DNA from: Peromyscus leucopus
Lineage: Eukaryota; Chordata; Mammalia; Rodentia; Cricetidae
DNA: 64,000 nucleotides
Direction: 5' to 3'
NCBI RefSeq assembly: GCF_004664715.2
Contig: NC_051073.1
Location: forward strand, 63,664,379 to 63,728,378
Notes under the pieces: generated by a model
Databases searched by the model: none
The model's input: the letters and a program-made list of their open reading frames with translations, nothing else
What the model was told of the DNA's origin: nothing
Position numbers and translations under genes: made by a program
Shown here: piece after piece, positions 1-11,257 of the stretch
Layout: each line of letters begins with the position of its first letter
Position numbering within the stretch: position 1 is the first letter of the stretch

Positions 1-3000
1 AGTTGGAGAAAGCTGATTGTTCCTCAGTTCCACTTCCCAGTCAGACCCACACCCTGTGGTGAGTTCTGCCCACATGTTTTCTGCAGAGCTGAGGACTCTT
101 CTGAAAGGACTGGCTCGACCCTTTTGAGGACCTGGCTTTCTGTGCTTCGGTTTTTACCTAATACATTATCATCTGCTTCAGCCAGAAAGTTCTAGTCTCT
201 CTCTCACTGTTCCTCTTCCCTTCTGCAGTAGTTTCTTTTCCTCTTGCTACAAGATGACCTGGCAAAAGGAACCTAAGGGAGAGGGTTCACAGCACGGATT
301 TCAGCACCTCGGGAGCCTGAGGGCAGCGGTCATATTCATTCCCAGTCAAGAGGCAGAGACAAGGAATGCACACAAGCTGGTGACCCGCTCACTGTCTCCA
401 CCTGATACAGTCCAGGATTCCCTTCCTGGGGAATGACGCTGCCCACAGTGGGCAGGAATGCCCTTTCCCTTAACTCAATCAAGATAAATTCCCAAAGTCA
501 TGCCCAGAGGCCCATTTCCCAGGGGAATTCTGGGTTCTGTCAAGTTGACAAGACTAACCATGACATCTTTCATTTCTGACATTTCCCCCATTTTCCTCTC
601 ACTGTCAGGACTGTGGGTCAATCCATGCGACCTTGCAATCACCGTGGAACTCAGAGTCACAGCATGAACTGGAAGGCTGTTTGCCCTGACCCATCACATT
701 TACCTCCAAGATTACAGTCATCCAGAAGGCAGGGGCCCCTCCAGTTTCTCATGTCTGTGCTCCTCTCTCAATTGCTGGCTCTTCTGTTGACAGGACAGGG
801 CCTGGACTCTGCCTACGACCATGCATGTAGCTTTGCACACACATGGACGGCACAGGGAAGGAGCCTGGGAACCAGACATGCGTGATTAGGGGCCCAAACC
901 GAGTGGCGATGAAGAGTTCTGTAAAAATCCCCCAGAGAATCTGATCCTGGGCCCTTCGGTTCTTCTCCAAAACCCACAGGCACAGCACCCTAAATAACCT
1001 CTCCACAGCGATGTCACAGTGGAGGCAGTGTGGAGAACGTTGTCTCTCTACTGATTGCCTAGGTCAGTCACGTGCCCGGTTTTACCTGCTGGATTTCAGG
1101 TGAGTCACTTGTCCTTTCTGATCCCCTGCTGACTGGTCTGTGGACACGTAGTAATGACACATTTCACAACCACCTCACGTGATGGAGGTACTAGAGTAAG
1201 GTAAGGATGGGAGAGGGTCTCACATATAAGGGAGTGCTTCAAAACATCTTCTACAAGGTGTGTGTGTGTGTGTCTTCATGAGCGTATGTGCACTTGTGTA
1301 TTGAAAAAGAATGGTATCGATGAGGACACCCCAAGACCAAGTTCCCAGCACAAAGATTTATTTGCCCCACAGGGACAGAGGTCAGGGAACAGAGACAAAG
1401 ACAGGAGACAGAGGAGGAGAGGGAAGGGAACAAGGGAGAGGGGGAGGATATTTGTCCTGGGGGGGTGGGGGCAGCAATGACAAAGGTCTGCCTCTGGAGA
1501 GAGAGGAGACACACAGACATGGCCCATAGGAAAATGGCGTTTTATAAAGGTACAAGGGGAAGCCCTGTGTTAGGAGGAGGGGTTTAATTTTAACTGGGCA
1601 TGTTAATTAGGGCAGCTAAAGAGGGCTTTTCACAGCTGGACCTTGGTAGTCAGCCTCAGAAGGAGGAAGTGGCCAAATAAGGGAATAGATCTTGGTGGCT
1701 AGCGTTAAGAATGCAATCTAATGCTTTTTAGCAAGGCAGAGGGGATGGGGAGAAGGGCAGGGCCCGCCAGAGCCGTGTTTGCCATGCTCGGGCTGGCTGG
1801 AGTCCCTTCATGTATGTGAGGCATGAAAGCCAGAGAGAGTGTTGGACCCCAGGATCTAGAGTCCCAGGTATCTGCAGGATAGTCACTAGGCATGTTACAT
1901 GGCTCCTGAGAACTGGACTCCCATCCTTACGATGTCCAAACAAGTGTTCTTAAGCACTGAGCCATCTCTCTGCATCTTTAAAATAATCCTTTACCCTGGG
2001 TCTCCTTAGGAGCACGCTGGCTCCTGTTTCAGGGGTACATTGAACTAAGTCCTGAAGTCAGATGTTAGGAAACACTCCATCCTCGCTAGTTGGGGGTCTA
2101 CCAAAATCAAGACAGGAACCACAGGGTAGAATTATTTCTAGGGATGATTTGGCTTCTCTATTCTTGGGGCCATGGCAGACTAACAGGGAGACCTACTTTT
2201 AAGACTGGATTTGGAAATGACTGGACCCAAGGGACACTGGCTTTAGACTATTTCTGAGGGGCTCACTGAGGCTGCATCTAAACCACCCTGGATGGCTAAG
2301 ACGGATATGGGATATAGTCTGTTTGCTTGCAATTTCCAGGGAGATTCCACTTCGTCTCTGGCAATGCAGGATGAAGAATGTTTTATAGCGAGCTGTTCTT
2401 TATTATTTGATGTTTAGCTTTCTAGTGCAATTGAAGGCTGGGAGTGTTTTGAGGGTAAGAAAAAAAAGCTATTCATTTTTATATCCTGTCCAGCACAAAG
2501 TGGCCCTGGGGTCCCATCTGTTGTCCTGACTGCATTGTTCTCTCCTCTCTGGAACTCGGAAATACGCTGGCCGGGGTTCTTTGTCCGATTTACAGGCAGC
2601 ATTTGCAGAGTTCAAAACAACCCTTGCTTTAATTAGGCTTGTAATTTCTCTCCTGTTAAATTCCCCTGTGGTCCATGTGGGCTGGGATAGGGCCGGAAGC
2701 TTTGACATGGAACACCTGCTTCTGCTTCAGGGCCATCGCTGTTCCCTGCGGTGCCTGGTTCCACGCCCCCATCCCGTCCTTATCAAGTGAAATCAGACCC
2801 TGGAGGAAATGGACGGAAGCAGGCCAAGAAGCTGGGGCCCTTCAGGGAAACCAGGAAGCACCGAATGAACTCCAGGCGCAGCTGGGTCAGTGGCCACCTC
2901 CTGGTCATCTCCTTTTCTGCCTCTCCATCATTTTCTCAGCACTTCTGGATCCACCGTCCTTGCCTAGGGGCTGGCGTCTGGGGCTGCAAAGTGCTTTAGG

Positions 3001-3380
3001 GGTCTTCAAGGCCTATTCCTTGCTCCAGTTTACTCCTGACCACGCTTTTCGCTGCAGTTGACATTCCCAGGGCTGGGATTTTGCCGCTTCCCCAGAAGAT
3101 CCACAACATTTGATTTTGTTGCCCTGCAGTCTGCCCCTGTCGGTCCAGGTGGACCCATCTGCCCCATGGGACAGTCCTGGAGACCTTTGTTTCTAGTTCA
3201 TTCCTGGGAACAGCCCTGCAAGGCAGGACTTTCTCAGAAACTTACAAACTCAAAGGGGAGTTAGGAAGGAAAAGAGAACAACGTAGTGAAGACCTTCCTC
3301 CTCGGGGTCTGAGCGGTAGCGTAACCTCGGCATTTAGCACGTCTGTAACTGCCCTGCGGCTTTCTTCTGTGTGCCAGGGG
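1..3380. other. Unique intergenic sequence, no gene recognised
   Basis: This is mostly single-copy sequence. There is a purine-rich stretch at ~1375-1510 and a badly worn reverse-strand B2-like fragment at ~1780-1975 that ends in the typical 'gagccatctctctgc'. Open frames here are short and overlap on both strands, with no recognisable domain. About 2580-3060 is unique and AT/GC balanced; I could not tell whether it is conserved. Confidence 0.5.
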
Positions 3381-3389
3381 TGCTGTGGG

Positions 3390-3560
3390 ACACGGTCACT
3401 TCTACCTTAATACCCATTGTTTGTCAGAGTCTCCTGTAGCTCCAGCCGAGCTGGAAGCCTGTGTAGCCAGGTGGGCTAGAACTCCCAATCAGATCCTCCT
3501 GCCTCAGCCTCCAGAGTCCTGGGAACGACAGGTGTGTACCACCACACTCTGCTCATTTTC
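3390..3560 (-). repeat. Old B1-related SINE
   Basis: It reads, in antisense, the B1 hallmarks (cctcctgcctcagcctcc, then a worn 'gggattaaaggtgtg' block). It is heavily diverged and has no clear target duplication. Confidence 0.6.
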
Positions 3561-3920
3561 TTGCTTTTTGTTGACATTTTTCAGTCGGTTTAAAGGCATC
3601 GCGATCATTGTGACAAGTAATTAAACATTTCAGTATATGCGTATAAAGCATATCACCTCGAACATAAAAACGTAAGTGAACAAGATGAACGATAATTCTC
3701 TAACACGGATACTTCATCGATATTCAGATGTCTACAGTTGTTCCCCAAGTCTTCTCTGCTGCTGCTTTGTCCCAAGCCAGAGTCTGATCCAACACTGAAA
3801 GGCTCTTCTGTGTAGGAGGGGGAGGGTGGAGGGAGGCCTCATTTCCTCCCGCTGCTGGGAGGTCAGCCTTTCTGTCCTGTGCAGGTCTGGGGTCAACAGC
3901 AATCTGCTTTGCTCAGAGTC
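3561..3920. other. Unique spacer
   Basis: AT-rich then GC-mixed single-copy sequence. I see no gene, promoter or clear repeat in it, apart from a possible ancient LINE remnant at ~3560-3720. Confidence 0.4.
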
Positions 3921-4322
3921 TGCTGGGGAATATTATTTTAAGGTGTGTTATTTTTATTTGTGTTGCATTTGTTTAACTCTGTGAAGTTGTGTTACTGTGC
4001 CTGATGGTCTAATAAAGAGCTGAACGGCCAATAGCAAGGCAGGAGAAAGGATGGGCGGGGCTGGCAGGCAGAGAGAATAAATAGAAGGAGAAAAAAGAAG
4101 TAGCCAGAGAAGGAGGTGGACTCCAGGGGCCAGCCACCCAGCTACACAGCAAGCCATGGAGTAAGAGTAATATTTACAGAAGTAAAAGAAAATGAAAAGC
4201 CCAGAGGCAAAAGACAGACCGACTAGTTTAAGAAAAGCTGACAAGAAGCAAGCCAAGCATTCATAAATAATGATAAGCCTCTCGTGTGTGACTTATTTGG
4301 GAGCTGGGTGGCGGGCACCCCA
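3921..4322 (+). mobile_element. Solo LTR-like element (family A)
   Basis: About 400 bp begins TGCTGGGG and ends near a ggcggg-cacccc block followed by an A-rich tract. The internal order is promoter-like: GGCCAAT at 4026-4032, GGGCGGGG at 4053-4060 and aataaatag at 4077-4085. A second, inverted copy lies at ~61697-62140, with matching start, middle and end blocks. I could not fix a clean target duplication. It resembles rodent ERV2/RMER-type LTRs; the exact family name is not asserted. Confidence 0.65.
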
Positions 4323-4638
4323 AAAGAGCAAAAAGAGAAAAAAAAAACAAGCATCCACGTTGAAATGTTAGTGGCATCCATATACATTTCACAGAGATAT
4401 CTAGAATAGTGTCTAGTCACATACCACACTGTGGCCCACTCAGATTGACACACTCGGTTATCACAGCAGGCCTGAACTAGATGGAGGCCCCCCTCTACTC
4501 CTGTTCTCTCCTCTACTCATGATGGTGGATGATGTAACACTCACGGACTGAGTTTTCTTCTCCGTAAAATAGATTTGAACAAAAAGATCCTTCAAGTTCC
4601 TTTTAACTTTGAACTGCTTTTAAATTGTGCCAAAAGAT
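4323..4638. other. Short unique spacer with a possible MIR tail
   Basis: Mostly single copy. The segment around 4548-4575 (gagttttcttctccgtaaaa) resembles the 'tttcctcatctgtaaaa' core of a MIR. No gene seen. Confidence 0.35.
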
Positions 4639-4639
4639 A

Positions 4640-4885
4640 CATGTGGGAGCTTAAGAGATGACTCGATAGTTAAAAGCACTGGATCTTCTTCCAGAGGACC
4701 CAGGTTCAATTCCCAGCACCCGCATGGTACCTCACAACCATCTGTAACTCCAGCCCCAGAGAATCCAACAACCTCTCCTGGCCTCTGGGGTACCAGATAT
4801 ATACATGGTACACAGATATCCATGCAAGGTAAACACTCATATACATAAAGTAAAGTAAATTAATTAATTAAATTTTAAAAAGATA
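4640..4885 (+). repeat. B2 SINE
   Basis: It has a tRNA-like head, then ttccagaggacccaggttc, a central 'ctcacaaccatctgtaactcc', and an AATT-rich tail ending near 4885. Confidence 0.8.
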
Positions 4886-4904
4886 CATAACAAAATTTAC
4901 AGTC

Positions 4905-5010
4905 TTGGTTATTTTTGGCTTTGCTTTTGAGACAGTGCCTTATGTGTAGTCTAGGCTAGCTCAGTTCCTGGGTTCTAGAATTATAGATGTGCACCACTGT
5001 GACTAGCTTC
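4905..5010 (-). repeat. Old B1 fragment
   Basis: Antisense B1 blocks (gagacagtgcc, ctaggctagc, tagatgtgcaccactg) with many substitutions. Confidence 0.55.
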
Positions 5011-5039
5011 ATCCCAACCGTTAAAAAAATTAGGAGGAT

Positions 5040-5262
5040 AGAGGGATGACTCAGCAGTCAAGAGTACAGGCTGCTTGTTCAGAGGACCCAGGTTCAATTC
5101 CCAGCATGCACAGAGTGTCTAATACGTGTCTCTTACTCCAGTTCCAGGGGATATGCTGACCTCTTCTGGCCTTCCGGGGTACCAGGCAGGCAAGCGGTAC
5201 ATAAACATACATGTACAGCAAACACCCATGCAACTAAAGGAAATATAAATCTGTAAAAAATT
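5040..5262 (+). repeat. B2-type SINE
   Basis: Begins with a worn tRNA-like head (gatgactcagcagtcaagag), then agaggacccaggttcaattc, with an A-rich end. The middle is diverged. Confidence 0.75.
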
Positions 5263-5299
5263 TAGTTATATTTCTTTACGATTTTAGTTTCCTTTAAAT

Positions 5300-5490
5300 T
5301 ATGTGACTGTGTATGGGGGAGTATGTGAACATGAGTTCAGGTGCCCTGAGTGTCCAGCATAGGGTGTCAGATTCCCTCTAGCCTGAGTTACAGGTGCTTA
5401 TGAGTCACCCAATATGGGTGCTCGGAGCCAAACCCAGGCCTCCGACAGAGCAGCAAGCACTCTTAACCAGTCATCTCTCCAGCCCCTGCA
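5300..5490 (-). repeat. B2-type SINE, antisense
   Basis: Reads towards 'ctcttaaccagtcatctctc cagcccc', the reverse of the tRNA-like head. It is followed directly by the TG repeat. Confidence 0.75.
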
Positions 5491-5503
5491 CTTATTTATT
5501 GTT

Positions 5504-5557
5504 TGGTGTGTGTGTGTATGTGTGTGTGCGCGCGTGCATGCGTGTGCATGCGTGCGT

Positions 5558-5600
<43 letters not shown>
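5504..5600. repeat. (TG)n microsatellite, interrupted
   Basis: About 97 bp of TG with a central CG/CA-containing section (gcgcgcgtgcatgcgtg) followed by ~20 pure TG units. Open frames through it (Cys-Val repeats) are artefacts. Confidence 0.95.
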
Positions 5601-5601
<1 letters not shown>

Positions 5602-5750
5602 CCACACTGTGGCACACCTCTGGGGGTCGAAGGACACCTCACAGAGGACAGTTCTCTCCTTATATCACGTGGCTTCCAGGGATCAAACCCAGGTCATCAG
5701 GCTTGGCACCAAGTGCCTTTGCCCACTGAGCCCTCTCGCCCGCCCTGCGT
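5601..5750 (-). repeat. B2-related SINE fragment, antisense
   Basis: The blocks 'gggatcaaacccaggtcatc' and 'cactgagccctctcgcc' are the reverse complement of a tRNA-derived SINE head. Diverged. Confidence 0.6.
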
Positions 5751-5889
5751 TTTGATTTTTTTTTGTGCCTCCATACTGTTTTCCACAGCGGCCATACCCT
5801 TCCATTTTCTTGGCGGTGGTGTTCCAGGGTTCCAACCCCCCACCACCACCTTTCTCTACACTCACTACTCTCTGTTTTTCTTCTTCTTC

Positions 5890-6030
5890 TTTTTGGTTTT
5901 GTTTTGTCTGCTTGTTTTTGAGGCAGAATCTCTCCATTATGTAACTTGCCAGATAGACCAGGCTGGCCTCAAACTCACAGAGATCCACCTGCCTCTGCCT
6001 CCTGAGTGCTGGGATTAAAGGCATTGTTTT
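5890..6030 (-). repeat. B1 SINE, antisense
   Basis: Contains tttgaggcagaatctctcc, a worn 'cagatagaccaggctggcct', 'ctgcctctgcctcctgagtg' and 'gctgggattaaaggc'. A poly-A run follows at 6042-6060. A short L1-like scrap precedes it at ~5770-5800. Confidence 0.85.
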
Positions 6031-6317
6031 TGTTCTTTTTCTAAAAAAAAAAAAAAAAAAGCCCAGTGCAACACTCTAAAAACCAGTAAAAACTAGCAAG
6101 GGTGTTAGTTACACACCTGGCATGCAGGTTCCTTCAGTGAGAGTAAAGGTTCTCTAGAAGTTGCCACATAATTTACACTGTGTCCCCCTGTTATTAGAGG
6201 TCCCTGCTGAGAGAAGGATCAGTAAGGTACAGGGTAAAGGGACTGTCATGGGGTTGGACTGTGGGAGACACAGGAAAGGCAGGAAGTCGTCATTTCTCTG
6301 TTTTGTTTGTTTGCTGT

Positions 6318-6911
6318 TGTTTGGGTTTTTCGACACAGATTATCTCCGTGTAGCCCTGGCTGTCCTGGATCTCACTCTGTAGACCAGGCTGGCCTCGAAC
6401 TCAGAGATCCATGCTGTGGGATGTTCTGTATGGCAAATGTGTTGCTCGGATTGGTCAATAAATAAAACACTGATTGGCCAGTGGCTAGGCAGGAAGTATA
6501 GGTGGGACTAACAGAGAGGAGAAAAGAAAGAACAGGAAGGCAGAAGGAGTCACTGCCAGCCGCCGCCAGGACAAGCAGAATGTGAAGACGCTGGTAAGCC
6601 ACGAGCCACGTGGCAAGGTATAGATTTATGGAAATGGATTAATTTAAGCTATAAGAATTGTTAGTAAGAAGTAGGGCTTAGAAGAAGACGCTTAGCCGTG
6701 TTCTTGCTAACTGGCCACTCTCTACATAAGTCATACTAATCAGTCTTACAGTTTGTCTGTGTTTACTTGGTTGGGTCTGAGCGGCTGTGGGACTGGCGGG
6801 TGACAAAGATTTGTCCTGACTGTGGGCCAGGCAGGAAAACTCTAGCTACAGATCCACCTGCCTCTGCCTCCCGAATGCTGGGATTAAAGGTGTGCGCCAC
6901 CACTGCCCGGC
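6318..6911 (-). repeat. B1 SINE split by an LTR insertion
   Basis: The two halves (about 6318-6411 and 6851-6911) join into one antisense B1 once the LTR at 6412-6850 and one copy of its gatcca duplication are removed. The join lies inside the 'cagagatcca/cctgcctctg' block. This fixes the order of events: B1 first, LTR second. Confidence 0.9.
6412..6850 (+). mobile_element. Solo LTR, family B, with exact 6-bp target duplication
   Basis: This 439-bp element begins TGCTGTGGGATG and ends CTCTAGCTACA, so it has TG...CA termini. It is flanked by gatcca at 6406-6411 and 6851-6856. A 6-bp duplication fits class II (beta-retrovirus-like) ERVs. There is no internal retroviral sequence, hence a solo LTR. 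A second copy lies at 31676-32067. Compared with that copy, this one carries an extra or different ~45-bp section near 6690-6745. It resembles cricetid mys/mysTR-type LTRs; the name is an inference. Orientation is tentative. Confidence 0.85.
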
Positions 6912-6919
6912 TTGTTTGC

Positions 6920-7050
6920 TGTTTTTAAGACAGGGTTTGGCAATGTAGCTCAGAGTGGCCTTGGTGGTGGTCCTCCTGCCTCCACCTCTCGAATGAGTTC
7001 TCAGATTGCAGGCACGAGTCATCACGTGCAGCTACTATTCCCTGCTTCGG
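6920..7050 (-). repeat. Old B1 fragment
   Basis: Antisense blocks 'gacagggtttggcaatgtag' and 'ctcctgcctccacctctcg', diverged. Confidence 0.6.
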
Positions 7051-7139
7051 TTTTGTGTTAGTGTGTGCATGTAGTTTGTTTTTGCTTCTGTTTTCTTGAG
7101 ACTCTGAGAATGGAATCCAGGGCGTTCCCAAGTGTCTGT

Positions 7140-7390
7140 GTTTTTTACTGCAAGCGTCATCCTGATGGGTGTAAAGTAGTATTTAATTATGATTTTGATT
7201 TGTATTTCCCTCATGATGTTGAACAGCTTTTGTGTTTGTTTGTGTTGTTGTTGGGTCACAGGAGTTCTTTACATATGCTGTATACTATCCCCTTACCAAA
7301 TATGAGTCATAAATACTTTTTATCTGTTCCATTGTTTGCCTTTTACTCACTTGTGTCTTTTGATGAACATAAACTTCTCAAGTATTACTA
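7140..7390 (-). mobile_element. L1 3' end fragment, antisense
   Basis: Phrases such as 'tgattttgatttgtatttcc', 'gatgttgaacagc' and 'actatccccttaccaaat' match the well-known antisense text of mammalian L1 3' regions. No reading frame survives. Confidence 0.6.
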
Positions 7391-7414
7391 TTAATATTAT
7401 TGTTGTTTATTTTT

Positions 7415-7555
7415 TCAAGACAGGGTTTCTCTGTGTAGCCTTGACTGTTCTGGAACTCACTCTGTGCACCAGGCTAGCCTCAAACTCACAGAGATCCTCC
7501 TGCCTCTGCCTCCTGAGTGCTGGGATTAAAGGTGTGCAGCCACTGCTGCCCAGAA
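7415..7555 (-). repeat. B1 SINE, antisense
   Basis: Clear 'caagacagggtttctctgtg', 'caggctagcctcaaactc' and 'gctgggattaaaggtgtg' blocks. A short (TTA)n follows at 7561-7580. Confidence 0.85.
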
Positions 7556-7569
7556 AGGTTTTATTATTA

Positions 7570-7905
7570 TTATTATTATCATTGCATGCATGTATTTATT
7601 TGTGTTCTGCAGGAAGTGGGTAGGTGGAAAACTGTGCATCTACAACATGCATGTGGAGATCAGAGAACATCTTGTGGGAACTGGTTCTCTTGTACTATGT
7701 GCATCCCATGGGGTCAAAATTAAGCTGCCAGGCTTGGTGGCAATTGTCTTTATTCTCTGAGCCATCTGGCTGGTTCACAAAAACTTTTTTAAAAAAGATT
7801 ATTATTTTTATGTGTATGAACATTTTTGCCTGCCTGCATGTCTGTGCATTATGAACATGAGGTGCCCACAGAGGCCAAGAGAAGGCATAAAATCCCCTGG
7901 AACTG
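7570..7905 (-). repeat. Two antisense B2-type SINE pieces
   Basis: One piece (~7580-7775) ends in a worn 'ctctgagccatctggctgg'. A second, 3'-end-only piece (~7785-7905) starts with 'ttatttttatgtgtatgaa' and is cut off by the next B1. Confidence 0.65.
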
Positions 7906-8086
7906 GCTGGGTGGTGGTGGTGCATGCCTTGAGGCAGGTGAAATTCTGTGAGTTTGAGGGCAGCCTGGTCTACAGAGAGTTCTAGGACAGCCAAACCAAG
8001 GCGGTTATACAGAGAAACCCAGTCTTAAAAAAGAAAGAATGGAAGGAAGGAAGGAGGGAAGGAAGGAAGGAAGGAGGAAGGGAGAC

Positions 8087-8158
<72 letters not shown>
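7905..8158 (+). repeat. B1 SINE with GGAA/GA tail expansion
   Basis: A B1 (~7905-8035) runs straight into (GGAA)n at 8040-8085 and then (GA)n at ~8095-8155. The microsatellite occupies the position of the SINE tail. Confidence 0.8.
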
Positions 8159-8161
8159 ATT

Positions 8162-8395
8162 GTACAGGAGCTGGAGAGATGGCTCCGTGGTTAAGAGTAC
8201 TGACTGCTCTTCCAGAGGAACTGGGTTCAGTTCCCAGCATACACTTAGTAGTTCACAATACCATGTGTACTTCCAGTTCCAAGGGATCCAGAACTTCTGG
8301 CCTCCATGGGCACCAGGCACACATGTGATGCACAGACATACAGGCAGGTAAAACATCCGTACTCATAACATAGGAATAAAGAAGAATATATCGTA
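8162..8395 (+). repeat. B2 SINE
   Basis: Good head 'gagctggagagatggctccg', 'actgctcttccagaggaact' and central 'acttccagttccaagggatc'. Confidence 0.85.
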
Positions 8396-9230
8396 GAAAG
8401 ATGCTACTGTTGCCATGACACACCAGGGAAGAACAGCAGAGATGAAGCAGAGAACTTGACCCACCCCTTGCTGCCGGGAGTCACACCATGCAGGGTGCCT
8501 CTGGGTTGTCCTGTGTATCCTCCCTGCACAAGCAGCTGGTCCTTTCTTGCCTTACAAAGTCCCTCGAAGGCTTCTCTGACCTGATTGACTATCTCAGCTG
8601 TTGTCTGTGTTCTTTGGCTTTCTGTTGGGAGCCCATCATCAAGAGATGAGCGGTGAGTACCTATTGCCTTGACTTATTCCCGTGAGGTCACCTCAGGGCG
8701 GCTGTTGCTCTGGGCCGGCACCCACAGGACTCCTGGAGGAGCTGTGAGTCATCTGTGGACTCTTTCACCTTCTGTGTTCTGGTCAGCATACCAGGGACAC
8801 GGTCACCTCTTTCCGGCTTGTCCCCGCCCCTGAATTCCTGTGACATCTCTGTGTCAGTCCCTTCAGGAAACTCGCTTAGATTGCCCAGTTTCCTGTACCA
8901 CCTTCTTCTATAATGCAACAACAGAATATGCCATATGATGTGTCCATAGTGGAAAGTTGCATGGGACTGTGGTTGCTGAGCTGCAGGAGAACTATAGGCA
9001 TGTTGGGTAGTGTCTGAGGAGAACAAAGTGATGGAGACGTGGGGACTGAGCACATGGGACCTGAGCAGGCATCTTCAGATGGATAGCATTTGCACCTGAC
9101 CACAGGATAGAGTATTAGTCTGGAGATCACACCTGGAATCTGGACACGCACTGGATTTTTCAGTGATGCTCAGTGGTGAACCCCGGGACCTTTGCACATG
9201 CTAGACAAGCTCCATCTCTGGCTCTTGGCT
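8396..9230. other. Unique intergenic sequence
   Basis: About 830 bp of single-copy sequence with no gene recognised. Opposing short ORFs overlap here, which argues for chance. Confidence 0.5.
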
Positions 9231-9234
9231 TTTT

Positions 9235-9560
9235 TTGTTTGTTTTGTTTTGGGGGTTTTCTTGCGGGGAGGGGGTTTCTCTGTGTATCTTTGGAGCCTGT
9301 CTTGGTACTCGCTCTGTAGACTAGGCTGGCCTCGGACTCACAGAGATCAGCCTGCCTCTGCCTCCCAACTGCAGGGATTAAAGGCATGCACCACCACCAC
9401 CTGGCATGACCCTTGACTTTTCAAGACAAGACCTCACTATATAGCTCAGGCTGGCTTTGAATTCACTTTGGTGCCGCAGCTGGTCTTGAATTCCTGCCTT
9501 CTGCTTCACCTCCTGAATACTGAGATAGAAGGGGTAGACCATCACCATGCCCAGTTTAGA
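9235..9560 (-). repeat. Two antisense B1 SINEs in tandem
   Basis: A clear copy (~9235-9412, with 'ctaggctggcctcggactc' and 'gggattaaaggcatgcacc') is followed by an older, diverged copy (~9420-9560). Confidence 0.8.
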
Positions 9561-9579
9561 GATTAAAAACAACTAATTT

Positions 9580-10035
9580 TCAGATTTATTTATTTTATTT
9601 TATGTGTATGGGTGTTTTGTCTGCATGCATGTATGTGCACCATGTGCATGCCTGGTGCCCCTGGAGGTCAAAAGTGGGCCTCAGCAACTAGGCAGTGGAA
9701 CCAAGTCCTGTGCTCATTGCATGAGTTGGCTGTCTGAAACCTGGAGCTTATGCAGGGACACTTGGCTCAGTCTGGGAGGAAGGGACTGGACCTGCCTGGA
9801 CTGAGTCTACCAAGTTGATCTCAGTCCTCGGGGGAGGATTTGCCCTGGAGGAAGTGGGAATGGGGGGTGGGCTGGGGGTAAGGGAAGGGTGTGGGAGGGG
9901 GAGAATAGGGGAACCCATGGCTGATATGTAGAACTGAATGGTATTGTAAAATAAAATAAATAAAATTTAAAAAAAAAAAGTGGGCCTCAGATCTCCTGGA
10001 ACTAGAAGTACAGATGGTTATGAACCACCATGTCA
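9580..10035 (-). repeat. B2-type SINE split by an L1 insertion
   Basis: The two antisense B2 pieces (~9580-9684 and 9991-10035) are separated by the L1 tail at 9685-9975. They rejoin at the duplicated 'aaagtgggcctcag'. Confidence 0.8.
9685..9975 (+). mobile_element. 5'-truncated L1 (3' UTR only) with target duplication
   Basis: About 290 bp of G-rich L1 3' UTR (gggggtgggctgggggtaag, then aatggtattgtaaaataaaa) ends in poly-A. It is flanked by aaaagtgggcctcag at 9670-9684 and ~9976-9990. The target-site duplication and A-tail show L1-driven retrotransposition into a B2. No ORF1 or ORF2 sequence is present. Confidence 0.85.
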
Positions 10036-10114
10036 ACGAAAAACAATTACTTCCAATGAAAAAGATTCTATTTGACTAAAAATAAAAAAAAATTAATAAA
10101 ATTGTAAATAATGT

Positions 10115-10260
10115 CCAGTTGTGGTATGGCACATCTTTAATCCCAGCACTTGGAGGTGAGGCAGGGGTAAGCTAGGGGCTAGCCTGATCTATCTATATAG
10201 TAAGTTCCAGGCTAGCCAGGGCTACATAGTGAGACCCTGTCAAAGGATAAAAGAAAGTAA
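10115..10260 (+). repeat. B1-related SINE
   Basis: 'tttaatcccagcacttggag', then 'gctagccagggctacatagt' and 'gagaccctgtc'. Moderately diverged. Confidence 0.75.
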
Positions 10261-11255
10261 GAAATATCTCAAGTGTTATGGAAGGACAATGAGAAATTAG
10301 ATTTTCTTAAACAGGTCTTGATGTTTGCGTTTCCAGTAAGCAATCACAGTCTTCTGATGATTAAAGGCGTGCGCAAAAAAAAAAAAAAAAAAAAGATATA
10401 AATAATTAATGCTGGCATAATTCATCTGAAGTGTTTGTGGTATTGGGGTATTGGGTCTGTCATCACAGTACCTGGGAGGTGGGAGCTGGAAGATGCTGAG
10501 CTCAAGGGCAGCCTGAGCCACACAACAAGGCTCTGTCTCAAAGATGGAGAGGGACCGAGACCCTCCTCAAGGACACAAGTGACAGGAATTGAAATGTCTG
10601 GCCCCCTCCCCTGACCAGGAGGAGCCCGGGTCACACCAGGAGTGGTACAAGCTTTATTAACTTTCCAACCAGGTCTGGGCTGCATGAACACAAGGCTTAC
10701 GGTTCCTGGAATTGAGTTTCCTCAGTTTGGAAAATTACAGTGTCTGCCTCCAGACCTTGGCCTACTCCTTAGACAATGCCGCTCCCCCCACCCCCCAACA
10801 CACACACAATGAAGCGTAATTAACTCGGTCAGCTCTCTGGAGTCTACACAGTGGCCCCACAGCAATGTGTTGCCGTCTTTTTTCCCATCTTAGGTTGACT
10901 TTTCCTCTGGGCAACTCAGTTCTCAGAACAGTCATTCCCCTTGACAGAGAAAATGGAAGCCAAGCACACATCCCAGTTCTGCTTTTTGTCAGCGCCAACG
11001 GGACAGCACCAACCACAAGCAGCCCATCCCTTCCTGGCCTTACAAAGCTCCTCCCGGCCCCTTCCTGCGCGGCTTTCACTTTCCCAGAGGACTAGTGCGC
11101 TCCTTCCCCTCACCTCCCTTTGTGGTTGCTCTTCCTTGTCCAGCTTGGCCTCACTTTCTCCCACAGCCAGAGAAACGGCTGAAGCCAAGATGCTTCTTCG
11201 GGCCCTTCCCTTTGGAAACTGCCCTTGAAACCTCACAGGTCAAGAGAACGTTCTT
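10261..11255. other. Mostly unique sequence
   Basis: Poly-A at ~10375-10394 and a possible SINE scrap at 10425-10545 are the only repeats seen. From 10560 to 11255 the sequence is single copy. No gene is recognised despite several overlapping short ORFs. Confidence 0.45.
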
Positions 11256-11257
11256 GA

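Noticed and set aside
5504..5600. CRISPR-like or satellite array
   Set aside because: The repeats in the window are di- to pentanucleotide microsatellites and dispersed SINEs, with no repeat-spacer structure.
5503..6018. 171-codon Cys/Val-rich frame
   Set aside because: It is built from a (TG)n repeat, a SINE and an antisense B1.
6372..6602. Antisense ORF shared by the two family-B LTRs (also at 31477-31866)
   Set aside because: The similarity is explained by LTR homology. The frame ends in unrelated flanking sequence and no retroviral protein motif is visible.
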